A stretch of 32,415 nucleotides of DNA from an uncultured Clostridia bacterium (GCA_945830395.1 CALZYE010000017.1:1-32415), one strand, 5' to 3'; shown: positions 9,130 to 17,055, counted from the stretch's first letter. Program-made: numbers and translations. Notes: generated by a model from the letters alone, not told the origin.

Positions 9130-9825
9130 TTACTTTTTGTTATACAAGCCACGCTTTGTTGCCCAGCCCTCAATATTTCGCTGCTTTGACCGTGCGACGC
9201 AGAGAGCATCTTCGGGAACATTCCTTGTTACCGTAGAGCCTGCCGCAATGTAAGCGCCTTTTTCTATTTTAATCGGAGATACGATATTTGCGTTACAGCC
9301 TATAAATACCCCGTCTCCGACCTCAGAACGATACTTGCTTGTGCCGTCGTAGTTTACAAATACTACCCCACAGCCTAAATTAGTGTCTTTTCCTATGTCC
9401 GCATCGCCTATATATGTCAGGTGTGCAGACTTTGAGCCGTCCCCCAGTACGGCATTCTTCAGCTCTACAAAGTCTCCCACTTTACAATTTTTGCCGACTT
9501 CAGATCCGGGTCTGATATACGCAAAAGGACCAACAGATGTGTTATCTCCGATCTTGCTTTCCAAGATTACACTTGACTGTACCTCAACGCCATCGCCGAT
9601 TTCCGAAGCTTTGATACGGGTATTTTGCAGAATCCTGCAGTTGTCTCCTATTACGGTTCCCTCTTCCAAGGTTACGCAGGGACCTATAAATGTACCTTTG
9701 CCGATTTTTACATCTTCGTCTATGTATGCTGAATTTATATCTGCAAATTCTACTCCGGCATTGAGAAATTCAATAGCTCTGGTGATTCGCGCTTCTTCTT
9801 TTTTCTTGTATTCTTCAAAAGTCAT
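9130..9825 (-). CDS. Stand-alone GlmU-type glucosamine-1-phosphate N-acetyltransferase domain
   Basis: This 231-residue protein matches only the C-terminal half of bifunctional GlmU. A short helical arm (1-30) leads into a left-handed beta-helix of hexapeptide repeats (about 35-215) with GlmU acetyltransferase signatures: YIRPGSEVG, GDFVELKNA, SKSAHLTYIGDADIG and FVNYDGTSKY. The conserved Arg, Lys, His, Tyr and Asn-Tyr positions are present. The N-terminal uridylyltransferase (GxGTRM) module is entirely absent. It begins directly after the murC stop codon with GAGGAAGC as ribosome binding site, and occupies the usual glmU position before prs. It probably makes GlcNAc-1-phosphate, leaving UDP-GlcNAc synthesis to a separate enzyme encoded elsewhere. 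A related sugar acetyltransferase is the alternative. Confidence 0.85.
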   Translation of the reverse strand: MTFEEYKKKEEARITRAIEFLNAGVEFADINSAYIDEDVKIGKGTFIGPCVTLEEGTVIGDNCRILQNTRIKASEIGDGVEVQSSVILESKIGDNTSVGPFAYIRPGSEVGKNCKVGDFVELKNAVLGDGSKSAHLTYIGDADIGKDTNLGCGVVFVNYDGTSKYRSEVGDGVFIGCNANIVSPIKIEKGAYIAAGSTVTRNVPEDALCVARSKQRNIEGWATKRGLYNKK

Positions 9826-11205
9826 CTATGCTTCCTCATCCATAATCATAGTTCCAACTTTGTAAATATCTCCGGCACCCATGGTAATCACAAGGTCGCC
9901 TTTTTCCGCATTCGCCATCACATAATCTCTTATTTTCTCAAAAGAGTCCATGTAATGAACATCCTTATCAGCATGGTGTTTTTTTATTTCTTCCGCCAGC
10001 TTTTTTGAGGATATATTGTATATGTCTTTTTCCCTTGCAGCATAAATATCCGCAAGCACCAATACATCCGACTTACTGAACGCATCTGCAAACTGATGGA
10101 AAAGTGCAAGGGTTCTCGTATATGTATGAGGCTGAAATAATATCCAAAGCTTCTTGTGAGGAATATTGTGTGCTGCCGAAATAGTTGCCTTAATCTCCGT
10201 CGGATGATGTGCATAATCATCCACTATCTTAACTCCGTTCTTTGTTATGCCTACTATGTCGAACCTTCTTTGAGTGCCTCTGTACTTACCTAAGGTTTCT
10301 CCTGTTGTATTTCTGTCCACACCCATGGTTACACAACACGCAAAGGCTGCAACGGAATTCAGTATATTATGTTCTCCTGGTACGGACAGATGCACCTTAG
10401 TTTCGATTCCCTTGTGTTCAACTGAAAAAGACGGCATTCCCTCTTCATCAAATCTTACATCTTTTATTACAAAATCTGAGTTTTCGTTATATCCATAAGT
10501 TACAACATTGCTTCTTCCTTTTATTACCTCGCTCACAAACGGATTTGAGTCGTATGCAATAATTTTTCCATGACTTGGGACATTCATTGCAAACTTCTCA
10601 AAGGAGCTGACAATGTGATCTATATCCTTGAAGTAATCCAAATGATCCGAATCTATATTTAAAATCACTTCAATATTAGGCCTGAGTTCCAAGAAACTGT
10701 CTCTATATTCACAAGCCTCGGTGACAAAGTAATCACTTTTGCCCACCTTCACATTCCCTCCTATTTCCGCCAGCTGTCCGCCGACTAAAATAGTAGGATC
10801 AAGTTCAGCTGCCTCTAAAACTAAAGAAACCATAGAAGTGGTAGTAGTCTTGCCGTGAGTACCGCTTATGGCGATGCTGCCCTTATACTCATCCATCAGC
10901 ACTCCCAGAACTTCCGCCCGGGAGGCAAGGGGCAGCTTGCGCTCTCTTGCTCTGACGATTTCCGGATTCTCCTCTGCAATTGCCGCAGAATATATTATCA
11001 AATCCGCTTTCTCTACATTCTCTTTTCTATGGTTGTTATATATAGTAGCACCTGATTCTTTCAGGCGTTCTGTTATTTCAGACTCGTTCATATCAGATCC
11101 GGAAACATTATATCCTCTGGAAATTAGAATCTCTGCAATAGCCGATAATCCCACACCGCCTATACCGATACAGTGAATGTCTCTGTGTTCTTTTAGATTA
11201 ACCAT
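9826..11205 (-). CDS. murC: UDP-N-acetylmuramate--L-alanine ligase
   Basis: MurC adds L-Ala to UDP-MurNAc, the first amino acid of the peptidoglycan stem, in the cytoplasm. The 459-residue protein has the Rossmann-like N-terminus (IHCIGIGGVGLSAIAEIL), the Mur-ligase P-loop GTHGKTTTT at about 115-123, the central domain with EACEYRDSFL and NIDSDHLDYF, and the C-terminal DDYAHHPTEIKATI motif diagnostic of MurC. An extended -10 promoter lies upstream. Its TAG stop codon directly abuts the next ATG, so it is probably cotranscribed with the GlmU-like gene and prs. Confidence 0.97.
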   Translation of the reverse strand: MVNLKEHRDIHCIGIGGVGLSAIAEILISRGYNVSGSDMNESEITERLKESGATIYNNHRKENVEKADLIIYSAAIAEENPEIVRARERKLPLASRAEVLGVLMDEYKGSIAISGTHGKTTTTSMVSLVLEAAELDPTILVGGQLAEIGGNVKVGKSDYFVTEACEYRDSFLELRPNIEVILNIDSDHLDYFKDIDHIVSSFEKFAMNVPSHGKIIAYDSNPFVSEVIKGRSNVVTYGYNENSDFVIKDVRFDEEGMPSFSVEHKGIETKVHLSVPGEHNILNSVAAFACCVTMGVDRNTTGETLGKYRGTQRRFDIVGITKNGVKIVDDYAHHPTEIKATISAAHNIPHKKLWILFQPHTYTRTLALFHQFADAFSKSDVLVLADIYAAREKDIYNISSKKLAEEIKKHHADKDVHYMDSFEKIRDYVMANAEKGDLVITMGAGDIYKVGTMIMDEEA

Positions 11206-11243
11206 TTACTTCCCCCAACTGTCATTCTTGTATATCACACAGT

Positions 11244-11252
11244 ATTATAGCA
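11244..11252 (-). promoter_or_regulatory. Extended -10 promoter for murC
   Basis: On the minus strand TGCTATAAT gives a perfect -10 with the extended TGn motif, about 40 bases upstream of the murC start. No good -35 is visible at 17 bases, which extended -10 promoters can tolerate. It would drive murC and the genes after it. Confidence 0.55.
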
Positions 11253-11270
11253 TATTCACATCAAAAATGC

Positions 11271-11299
11271 TTTACAAATTGTTTAAAAACAAATAATAT
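11271..11299 (+). promoter_or_regulatory. Promoter for purR
   Basis: TTTACA (11271-11276), a 17-base spacer and TAATAT (11294-11299) lie about 50 bases upstream of the purR ATG. It is back to back with the murC promoter. Confidence 0.6.
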
Positions 11300-11348
11300 T
11301 ATTTAAGGATGGTTTTAATCATTGTACTCTAAGAAGGAGATCATTCAA

Positions 11349-12152
11349 ATGAAAAGAACAGAAAGAGTTTCCATTATAGTGAAAATTTTATCAGATACGC
11401 CGGGAAAAATTTACCCTCTCCGGTACTTTTGTGATCTTTTCGATATGGCAAAATCCAGCGTAAGCGAGGATATTAAAATTGCAAACTCCGCCATGGAAAA
11501 AGCCGGAAAGGGAAATATCGAGACAATCTCGGGGGCAAGGGGCGGTGTTCGCTATATACCTTCAGTCGATGCCAAAGAGATTTCAAACTTCCTCGAAAAA
11601 TTCTGCCAAAAACTTAGAGACCCTGACAGAATATTGGGGGGGAATTTTCTTTATACATCGGATCTGATGTTTGATATGGAAGCCATGAACACGCTGGCAT
11701 CTTATTTTGCAGCGAAGTTCAAGGATGCCGGAGCAAACTACATTGCCACCGTAGAAACAAAAGGAATTCCCCTTGCAACTATGGTAGCATATCAGCTCCA
11801 TCTCCCTTTGATAATCTGCCGAAGGGAAGCCAAGGTATCTGAAGGCTCAACTTTGAGCATAAATTACTTTTCCGGTTCATACGACAGAATACAGAAAATG
11901 TCTTTGTCAAAAAGAGCTGTAACGCCTAACACAAAGGCTCTGATAGTTGACGACTTTATGCGGGGAGGCGGCAGCACAAAGGGTATATCGGATATTCTCG
12001 CCGAATTCAATGTGGATGTTTGCGGGACTGCCGTTGCCATTGCCAGCGCCCTTCCTGAAAAAAAGAAAATCTCGGAATTCACTTCCGCCGTTACGCTGTA
12101 TGATGTGGACGAGGAGAATAAAATAATTAAGGTAGAACCAAATATAATATAA
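11349..12152 (+). CDS. purR: Purine operon repressor PurR
   Basis: PurR of Firmicutes represses purine genes and is released by PRPP. The 267-residue protein has an N-terminal winged helix (about 1-70: KRTERVSIIVKILSDTPGKIYPL, then AKSSVSEDI as recognition region) and a phosphoribosyltransferase-fold domain with the PRPP-binding motif VDDFMRGGGST at 200-210. I chose the ATG at 11349, which has AAGGAG ten bases upstream, over a TTG at 11322. Length agrees with Bacillus PurR, slightly shorter. It is followed by spoVG, as in Bacillus, but lacks yabJ and is oriented away from glmU-prs. Confidence 0.93.
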   Translation: MKRTERVSIIVKILSDTPGKIYPLRYFCDLFDMAKSSVSEDIKIANSAMEKAGKGNIETISGARGGVRYIPSVDAKEISNFLEKFCQKLRDPDRILGGNFLYTSDLMFDMEAMNTLASYFAAKFKDAGANYIATVETKGIPLATMVAYQLHLPLIICRREAKVSEGSTLSINYFSGSYDRIQKMSLSKRAVTPNTKALIVDDFMRGGGSTKGISDILAEFNVDVCGTAVAIASALPEKKKISEFTSAVTLYDVDEENKIIKVEPNII

Positions 12153-12243
12153 TAAGTACGAAACGGTATATGTACAATATTTGCGTATTTTGCTCAGAAC
12201 TTTAAGTTTCTGCATTAAATCCTGCCGGAACGATAAATATTTA

Positions 12244-12272
12244 TTGCATTTTTCTAAAAATTCATGTATAAT
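12244..12272 (+). promoter_or_regulatory. Promoter for spoVG
   Basis: TTGCAT (12244-12249), a 17-base spacer and perfect TATAAT (12267-12272) lie 39 bases upstream of the spoVG ATG, so spoVG need not depend on read-through from purR. The form is sigma-A-like rather than the sigma-H type described for Bacillus spoVG. Confidence 0.7.
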
Positions 12273-12311
12273 TGTTTAAAAGAAATTTGGAAACGAGAAA
12301 GGTAGGCTGTA

Positions 12312-12587
12312 ATGAATATCACTGACATAAGAATTCGCAAATTAAACGCAGACGGAAAAATGAAAGCAATTGTTTCGCTTACTTTTGATGATGAATTTGT
12401 AGTTCATGATATCAAAATAATTGAAGGGCAGAACGGATTGTTCATTGCCATGCCGAGCCGAAAAATGGGCGAAGGTGATTTTAGGGACATTGCACATCCG
12501 CTTAATTCAGAAACAAGAAATAAGATTAAGGACATAATATTTGAGGAATATGAAAAGATGTCCGATTCCGAACCTGTATCAGAATGA
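12312..12587 (+). CDS. spoVG: Septation/regulatory protein SpoVG
   Basis: A 91-residue SpoVG protein. The family core is clear: N-terminal [27 protein letters not shown], then VHDIKIIEG and the [21 protein letters not shown] segment. SpoVG is a small RNA/DNA-binding regulator that affects sporulation septation, capsule and virulence genes in various Firmicutes. It has its own promoter and terminator. In Bacillus the following gene is glmU; here it is a NiaR regulator. Confidence 0.96.
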   Translation: MNITDIRIRKLNADGKMKAIVSLTFDDEFVVHDIKIIEGQNGLFIAMPSRKMGEGDFRDIAHPLNSETRNKIKDIIFEEYEKMSDSEPVSE

Positions 12588-12603
12588 GATATTAAAAAAA
12601 CCG

Positions 12604-12640
12604 AAAGCACCGTTTCCCTGAGATTCGGTGCTTTATTCAA
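12604..12640 (+). terminator. Terminator after spoVG
   Basis: A perfect 9-bp stem, AAAGCACCG (12604-12612) with CGGTGCTTT (12626-12634), has a 13-base loop and a T-rich tail. It closes the purR-spoVG unit. Confidence 0.8.
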
Positions 12641-12673
12641 TTTCAATTTAGCGACTAAAGTTTGAGGTGGTCA

Positions 12674-13255
12674 ATGAACGGAGAAAAGAGAAGATATGAA
12701 ATCATAGAAATCCTTACGGGAGAAAAAAAGCCTGTATCCGGAAGCAGCCTTGCTGAAAAATTCAATATAAGCAGGCAGGTCATAGTTCAGGACATCGCAC
12801 TTCTGCGTGCCCAAGGGTATGATATTCTGTCGGCAAGCAGAGGCTATGTGCTCACGCGGGAGATTTCAGGTGCTGAAAACTCATCAGGTAAAAGTTTTCC
12901 GAAAAAAGTATTCAAGGTGGTTCACAAACCTGAAGACACTGAAAAAGAGTTGAACATATTCGTGGATTATGGTGCCAGGGTTTTAGACATTTTCATATAC
13001 CATAAGGTTTATGGAAAAATAACAGTACCATTGGTGCTTTCCTCCCGCCTTGATGTAAAAAAATATATGGAGAAAATAAACTCCGGCGAGTCCGGACTTC
13101 TCTCCAACGCAACATCCGGATACCACTATCATACTCTGGAAGCCGAAACCTGCGAGATTTTTCAGCTGATTCAAAAAGAGCTTGAGGAAAACGGGTTCTT
13201 AGCCCAGCTGACAGACTATGAACCCGTTGAGTTTAAGCAATCTCAAACTGATTAA
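12674..13255 (+). CDS. niaR: NiaR-type repressor of NAD biosynthesis (HTH plus 3H domain)
   Basis: A 193-residue transcription factor with an N-terminal HTH_11 winged helix (about 1-60; LAEKFNISRQVIVQDIALLRAQGYD) and a C-terminal 3H domain. The conserved metal-binding set is present: H84, E92 (HKPEDTEKEL), H110, and H151/H153 in GYHYHTLE, at spacings that agree with my memory of the Thermotoga homologue. NiaR uses nicotinic acid as corepressor to silence nad genes and niacin transporters. I chose ATG 12674 with GAGGTGG upstream over a TTG at 12662. No nad gene or niacin transporter is nearby, so its targets are elsewhere. Confidence 0.88.
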   Translation: MNGEKRRYEIIEILTGEKKPVSGSSLAEKFNISRQVIVQDIALLRAQGYDILSASRGYVLTREISGAENSSGKSFPKKVFKVVHKPEDTEKELNIFVDYGARVLDIFIYHKVYGKITVPLVLSSRLDVKKYMEKINSGESGLLSNATSGYHYHTLEAETCEIFQLIQKELEENGFLAQLTDYEPVEFKQSQTD

Positions 13256-13278
13256 GATCCATTTATCATGCCCTGTTA

Positions 13279-14697
13279 TCAGTCAGATAGAACCCTTATG
13301 ATATTGGTGGTACCTGAAACTCCTACCGGAACCCCTGCCGTAAGAACCACCCTGCTGTTCTCTTTTATCAGCTTCTTTTCTGCGGCTCTTTTTTTGCAGA
13401 GTTCAAACATGTATTCCACATCTTCACAATATTTCACTATCAGCGGGTTTACTCCCCAAAACAGCGCCATCTGATGAAAAACTTTTTCATTGGGTGTGGC
13501 ACTTATTATGGGAATATCCGGCCTGAATTTGCTGACTTTGTTTCCCGTATACCCCGATGCCGTTACTGCGATTATGGCATCTGCGCAGATGTACTTTGCC
13601 AGTGTACACGCTGCATGTGCAACGGCATTGGTGGTGTCATGGTTGTCCATCTCTCTAAATACCGTTCCGCTTTTGAGAACTTCCTGAAGTTCTTTTTCCG
13701 CTTCTTCTGCAATTTTTGCCATGGCTTTAACCGATTCTTCCGGGTACATTCCCGCCGCGCTCTCTCCGGAAAGCATGACTGCACTGGTACCGTCAAAAAC
13801 AGCGTTAGCCACATCATTTATCTCAGCCCTTGTAGGAACCGGACTCGTCATCATCGACTCCAGCATCTGGGTTGCGGTAATAACAATTTTTCCTTGCTGA
13901 ACGCATCTTCTTATGAGTTTTTTCTGTATTCCCGGAAGCAGTTCATATGCCACCTCAACGCCCATATCGCCTCTTGCCACCATGATGCCGTCAACTACCT
14001 TTAAAATGTCTTCAAAGTTATCTATTCCCTGCATACTCTCAATCTTTGCTATGAGTTTTATGGCTTCACCCCCGTTGCTGTTTAGAAAGTCTCTTACAAG
14101 ACGGGCATCCTCCGATGTTCTGATAAACGATGCCGCAACATAATCTACATCTTCTCCGGCTCCAAATTTCAAGTCCGCCATGTCCTTCTCAGATAAATAA
14201 GGCATGTTAATCTGCACATCGGGAATGTTAATACCCTTGTGATCGCTCACCCTTCCTCCGTGAATTACATTACATTTTATATCTTTTCCGCAAATTCCAA
14301 CGACCTTGAGCATTATTTTTCCGTCGTCAATTAAAACTGTATTCCCTTCGCTGAGTTTCTCAGGCAGCTTAGAGTATGTTACAGACACCATGTCTGCATT
14401 TCCCAAAACATCTTCTGCAGTAAGAGTAAATTCGTCACCGTCTGCCAATACCGCCTCCCCCTCTTCAAAGTTCCCAATCCTTATCTCAGGTCCCTTTGTA
14501 TCGAGCAAAATTGCTGCCGGTATCCCCAGTTCATCTCTTACCCTCCTTATTCTCCTTATATTTTCCCTATGCTCCTCATGGCTTCCATGGGAAAAATTCA
14601 GCCGTGAAACATTCATTCCTGCCAGAAAAAGCTTTTTGAGCATATCTTCTTCTCTTGATGCAGGACCTATGGTACAAATTATCTTTGTTTTCCGCAT
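13279..14697 (-). CDS. pyk: Pyruvate kinase
   Basis: Pyruvate kinase converts phosphoenolpyruvate and ADP to pyruvate and ATP, the last step of glycolysis. The 472-residue protein has the full A/B/C domain layout: KTKIICTIGPAS and NVSRLNFSHGSHEEH at the N-terminus, AKIESMQGIDNFEDI around the catalytic Lys, MVARGDMGVE, and TATQMLESM. There is no C-terminal PEP-utiliser extension of the Bacillus type. The ATG at 14697 follows AAGGAGAAAACC and is preferred to an upstream in-frame start. It converges on niaR with only 23 bases between stop codons, and no terminator is obvious there. Confidence 0.97.
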   Translation of the reverse strand: MRKTKIICTIGPASREEDMLKKLFLAGMNVSRLNFSHGSHEEHRENIRRIRRVRDELGIPAAILLDTKGPEIRIGNFEEGEAVLADGDEFTLTAEDVLGNADMVSVTYSKLPEKLSEGNTVLIDDGKIMLKVVGICGKDIKCNVIHGGRVSDHKGINIPDVQINMPYLSEKDMADLKFGAGEDVDYVAASFIRTSEDARLVRDFLNSNGGEAIKLIAKIESMQGIDNFEDILKVVDGIMVARGDMGVEVAYELLPGIQKKLIRRCVQQGKIVITATQMLESMMTSPVPTRAEINDVANAVFDGTSAVMLSGESAAGMYPEESVKAMAKIAEEAEKELQEVLKSGTVFREMDNHDTTNAVAHAACTLAKYICADAIIAVTASGYTGNKVSKFRPDIPIISATPNEKVFHQMALFWGVNPLIVKYCEDVEYMFELCKKRAAEKKLIKENSRVVLTAGVPVGVSGTTNIIRVLSD

Positions 14698-14760
14698 GGT
14701 TTTCTCCTTATCTGCATGATTCCCCATTCAAAGGGAATCTCTCATATACCGTTTACACTG

Positions 14761-15261
14761 TTATCTTATCTCGAACATAGGTTTATGTCCCATTTTTTCA
14801 AGAATCCTTAAAAAATCTTTTTTTCTAACGGAAATCGTGGCAGTATTTCTGCAAGGGTGAAAATTTAAAAACTCATCATCCAAGGCCTCCGTAATTTCCC
14901 ATCCCAAAATCACCTTAACTCTGTCTTCCACATCGTTGAATAAAGTATAGGGCGTTACCGAACCGGGAGTTATTTTCATAAGATCCCAGAGCTCTTCTTC
15001 CGTTGCAAATCTTGTCTTTTTTGCCCCTGTAAGCACTTTAAAAACATCGAAATCCAACTTTCTGTGATCCTCCAATATCATTAGATAAAATCCCGAAGAT
15101 TTCTTGTCCTTTATCAGTAAGTTTTTAAGATTTATCCCGGGAAACATCAGATCCTCCGCCCCCTCCTGGTTAACTGAAAAAAGCGCTTTGTGCTCATAGA
15201 GTTTATAGTCTTTTATTTTCAGTTCCTCCAGTATTTTAAAAAACCTCTTTTCATTTTCCAC
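14761..15261 (-). CDS. Prolyl-tRNA editing protein (YbaK/ProX family)
   Basis: A single-domain trans-editing protein of the YbaK/ProRS-INS superfamily, about 166 residues. Visible features include the N-terminal LYEHKALFSV stretch, KNLLIKDKKSSGFYLMILEDHRKLDFDVF (with the conserved Lys), and the GSVTPYTLFND substrate-pocket motif typical of the ProX/PrdX subgroup, which hydrolyses mischarged Ala-tRNA(Pro). The best start is a GTG at 15261 preceded by AGGTGG; a TTG at 15294 would add 11 residues without a good ribosome binding site. It lies upstream of pyk with a 63-base gap. The exact mischarged substrate is not certain. Confidence 0.82.
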   Translation of the reverse strand: MENEKRFFKILEELKIKDYKLYEHKALFSVNQEGAEDLMFPGINLKNLLIKDKKSSGFYLMILEDHRKLDFDVFKVLTGAKKTRFATEEELWDLMKITPGSVTPYTLFNDVEDRVKVILGWEITEALDDEFLNFHPCRNTATISVRKKDFLRILEKMGHKPMFEIR

Positions 15262-15353
15262 CGATGTCCACCTGCCCTTCTTTCCATAAAACAAAACATT
15301 TGCGTTATTCCAAATGCGATGGTTTAATTATGCTATAAAATGGTAAATATGAT

Positions 15354-15395
15354 TTGATGGTTTATCAGCATCTTGCCGGTTATATATGCCATCAA
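15354..15395. repeat. Inverted repeat upstream of the BFD-type gene
   Basis: TTGATGG (15354-15360) and CCATCAA (15389-15395) form a 7-bp inverted repeat spaced by 28 bases. A direct copy of GATGGTTTA also occurs at 15318-15326 and 15356-15364. It sits between two divergent genes (prolyl editing protein and BFD-type protein) where promoters are not clear. It may be an operator, but this is only a suggestion. Confidence 0.3.
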
Positions 15396-15432
15396 GCTAC
15401 ATTTATTATAACATAAATCGGAGGATATTTTT

Positions 15433-15636
15433 ATGGATAAGAAATCAAGAGACTATGAAGTCTGTCTCTGCTATCACACCACAAGGGGCGAAGTGGAAGA
15501 TTTCATTAAGGCTCATCGCATTACAGATATGACAATTCTCTGCAAACAGATGAACATAGGCAATAAATGCGGAGGCTGCCGGGAGGATTTGCAGATGATA
15601 ATTAACGATGTGTACGGATTCACATCTTCAGACTGA
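15433..15636 (+). CDS. BFD-type [2Fe-2S]-binding protein
   Basis: A 67-residue protein with the (2Fe-2S)-binding BFD fold: C11-x-C13 near the N-terminus (VCLCYHTTRGEVEDFI) and C46-x-x-C49 later (NKCGGCREDLQ, positions approximate). Such domains occur as bacterioferritin-associated ferredoxin and as modules in nitrite reductases, NifU and dehydrogenases. The start has CGGAGG eight to ten bases upstream. It stands alone, 50 bases before the glycine riboswitch promoter, with no bacterioferritin nearby. Its redox partner is unknown; it could serve iron release or an oxidoreductase. Confidence 0.8.
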   Translation: MDKKSRDYEVCLCYHTTRGEVEDFIKAHRITDMTILCKQMNIGNKCGGCREDLQMIINDVYGFTSSD

Positions 15637-15687
15637 TTTGCATCGCCTATTAAATCAGAATAATTAAATAACATAAGATTTTAGTTG

Positions 15688-15716
15688 TTGCCTATGGTGC
15701 ATTAGTATGCTAAAAT
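15688..15716 (+). promoter_or_regulatory. Promoter of the glycine cleavage operon
   Basis: TTGCCT (15688-15693), a 17-base spacer ending in TGC, and TAAAAT (15711-15716) make an extended -10 promoter. Transcription would start just before the first glycine aptamer. Confidence 0.7.
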
Positions 15717-15738
15717 ATATGTAATATTTCTGATTGAA

Positions 15739-15875
15739 GAATTCGGGAGATACCGCATTGACGCGGAGCCGAAGGGGCGCAAGGTGATAAACTCTCAGGC
15801 AAAAGGACTGAATTTGGACAGACCCCTGGAGAGCATAGCACCGAAGAAGTTAATCTTTCAGGTAAAAGGACAGGG
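15739..15875 (+). ncRNA. Tandem glycine riboswitch (gcvT element)
   Basis: Two consecutive glycine aptamers are visible. Aptamer I has P1 15739-15744 with 15810-15815 and the conserved GCCGAAGGGGCGCAA and CTCTCAGGCAAAAGGACTG core. Aptamer II has P1 15824-15828 (CCCTG) with 15871-15875 (CAGGG), and CTGGAGAG, CACCGAAG and TTCAGGTAAAAGGACAGG. They are joined by the usual short linker. The element lies 80 bases upstream of gcvT, and the 3' strand of the second P1 shares its GGG with the terminator stem. Glycine binding should therefore favour P1 and prevent termination, turning the glycine cleavage genes on. Confidence 0.95.
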
Positions 15876-15905
15876 CACATGGGCTTAGGTTCATGTGCCC
15901 TTTTT
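15873..15905 (+). terminator. Riboswitch-controlled terminator
   Basis: A 9-bp perfect stem, GGGCACATG (15873-15881) with CATGTGCCC (15892-15900), has a 10-base loop followed by TTTTT. The 5' strand overlaps the 3' strand of aptamer II P1 (15871-15875), so the two helices exclude each other. This is the expression platform of an ON switch. Confidence 0.9.
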
Positions 15906-15957
15906 GTATTCAAAAATAAGTATACATTTAACTAACTGTTATCTAAGGAGGCTTTTC

Positions 15958-17055
15958 ATGGCAGAAGAACAATTAAAGCGGACTTCACTTTACGAAACTC
16001 ACCTGAAATACGGCGGCAAAATAGTTCCCTTCGCCGGGTGGGAACTGCCTGTACAGTACGATGCAGGCGTAATAAACGAGCATAACGCAGTCAGAACTGC
16101 GGCGGGAATGTTTGATGTTTCTCACATGGGAGAAATCATATGCAAAGGTCCTGATGCACTTGCCAACATCAACATGCTTCTCACCAACGATTTCACCGGA
16201 ATGGAAGACGGTCATGCTCGATACTCCCCTATGTGCAACGAAAATGGCGGCGTAGTCGACGATATGATTGTTTATAAAAAAAATGATTATGAATACATGA
16301 TGGTAGTTAACGCTGCCAATAAGGAGAAAGATTTCAGATGGATGAAGAATCATCAATTTGGGGATGTTGAGTTTCTCGATATTTCCGATTCCATTTCTCA
16401 GATTTCCCTTCAGGGTCCCAAGGCGATAACAATCCTTAAAAAGCTTGTTTCAGAGTCCGATATTCCTAAGGAGTACTATACATGTAACTGGAGCGTTGAT
16501 ATGTGCGGTCACGATGTGACAATTTCAACTACAGGCTATACCGGAGAGGACGGAGTTGAAATATATGCGCCGTGGGATGCCGCACCTGCAATATGGGATG
16601 CGCTTTATGATGCCGGAAAGGATGAAGGACTTCTTACCTGCGGTCTGGGAGCTCGAGACACATTAAGGCTTGAAGCCGGTATGCCCCTCTACGGTCACGA
16701 GATGGATGATACAATCACACCGAGGGAAGCACTGCTGTCTGTCTTTGTAAAGATGGATAAAGAAGACTTCATAGGGAAATCAGCAATAGAGGCAAAGACT
16801 CCGCCTGCGAGAAAGAAAGTCGGTCTTGAAGTTTTAGGCCGAGGCATCGTAAGAGAAAACATGGATGTCTACAAGGAAGGAAAGAAAATCGGAAGAACAA
16901 CTTCAGGAACCATGTGTCCGTACATAAAAAAAGCCGTTGCCTGCGCACTTATTGACTCTGAGGAAAGAGTTCTCGGGGAAGAGGTTGAAGTTGATGTCAG
17001 AGGGCGCAGAATAAAAGCGGTAATGTGTAAATCTCAGTTCTATACGAAGGGATAG
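15958..17055 (+). CDS. gcvT: Glycine cleavage T protein (aminomethyltransferase)
   Basis: GcvT transfers the one-carbon unit from the aminomethyl-lipoyl H protein to tetrahydrofolate, giving methylene-THF and ammonia. The 365-residue protein has the family motifs [26 protein letters not shown] and [12 protein letters not shown], with the catalytic Asp at 101 as in E. coli, and [20 protein letters not shown]. The ATG at 15958 has AAGGAGG upstream; an earlier in-frame start would begin inside the riboswitch terminator and is rejected. It is the first gene of the riboswitch-controlled operon. Part of its coding sequence recurs downstream (see repeat). Confidence 0.97.
   Translation: MAEEQLKRTSLYETHLKYGGKIVPFAGWELPVQYDAGVINEHNAVRTAAGMFDVSHMGEIICKGPDALANINMLLTNDFTGMEDGHARYSPMCNENGGVVDDMIVYKKNDYEYMMVVNAANKEKDFRWMKNHQFGDVEFLDISDSISQISLQGPKAITILKKLVSESDIPKEYYTCNWSVDMCGHDVTISTTGYTGEDGVEIYAPWDAAPAIWDALYDAGKDEGLLTCGLGARDTLRLEAGMPLYGHEMDDTITPREALLSVFVKMDKEDFIGKSAIEAKTPPARKKVGLEVLGRGIVRENMDVYKEGKKIGRTTSGTMCPYIKKAVACALIDSEERVLGEEVEVDVRGRRIKAVMCKSQFYTKG
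16259..16282 (+). repeat. 24-base repeat, copy 1 (inside gcvT)
   Basis: Positions 16259-16282 of gcvT (coding for the DDMIVYKK region) are identical over 24 bases to 17093-17116 in the gcvT-gcvH gap. The segment begins ACGATATGATTG and ends in seven A. Confidence 0.75.

Noticed and set aside
9383-9865. 160-codon open frame opposite the GlmU-like gene, considered as a remnant of the missing uridylyltransferase
   Set aside because: It has no GxGTRM nucleotide-binding motif and is antisense to hexapeptide-repeat coding sequence, which leaves long open frames.
15895-15957. An in-frame upstream start for gcvT giving 21 extra residues
   Set aside because: The extension begins inside the riboswitch terminator and lacks a ribosome binding site; the ATG at 15958 has AAGGAGG and the normal GcvT N-terminus.
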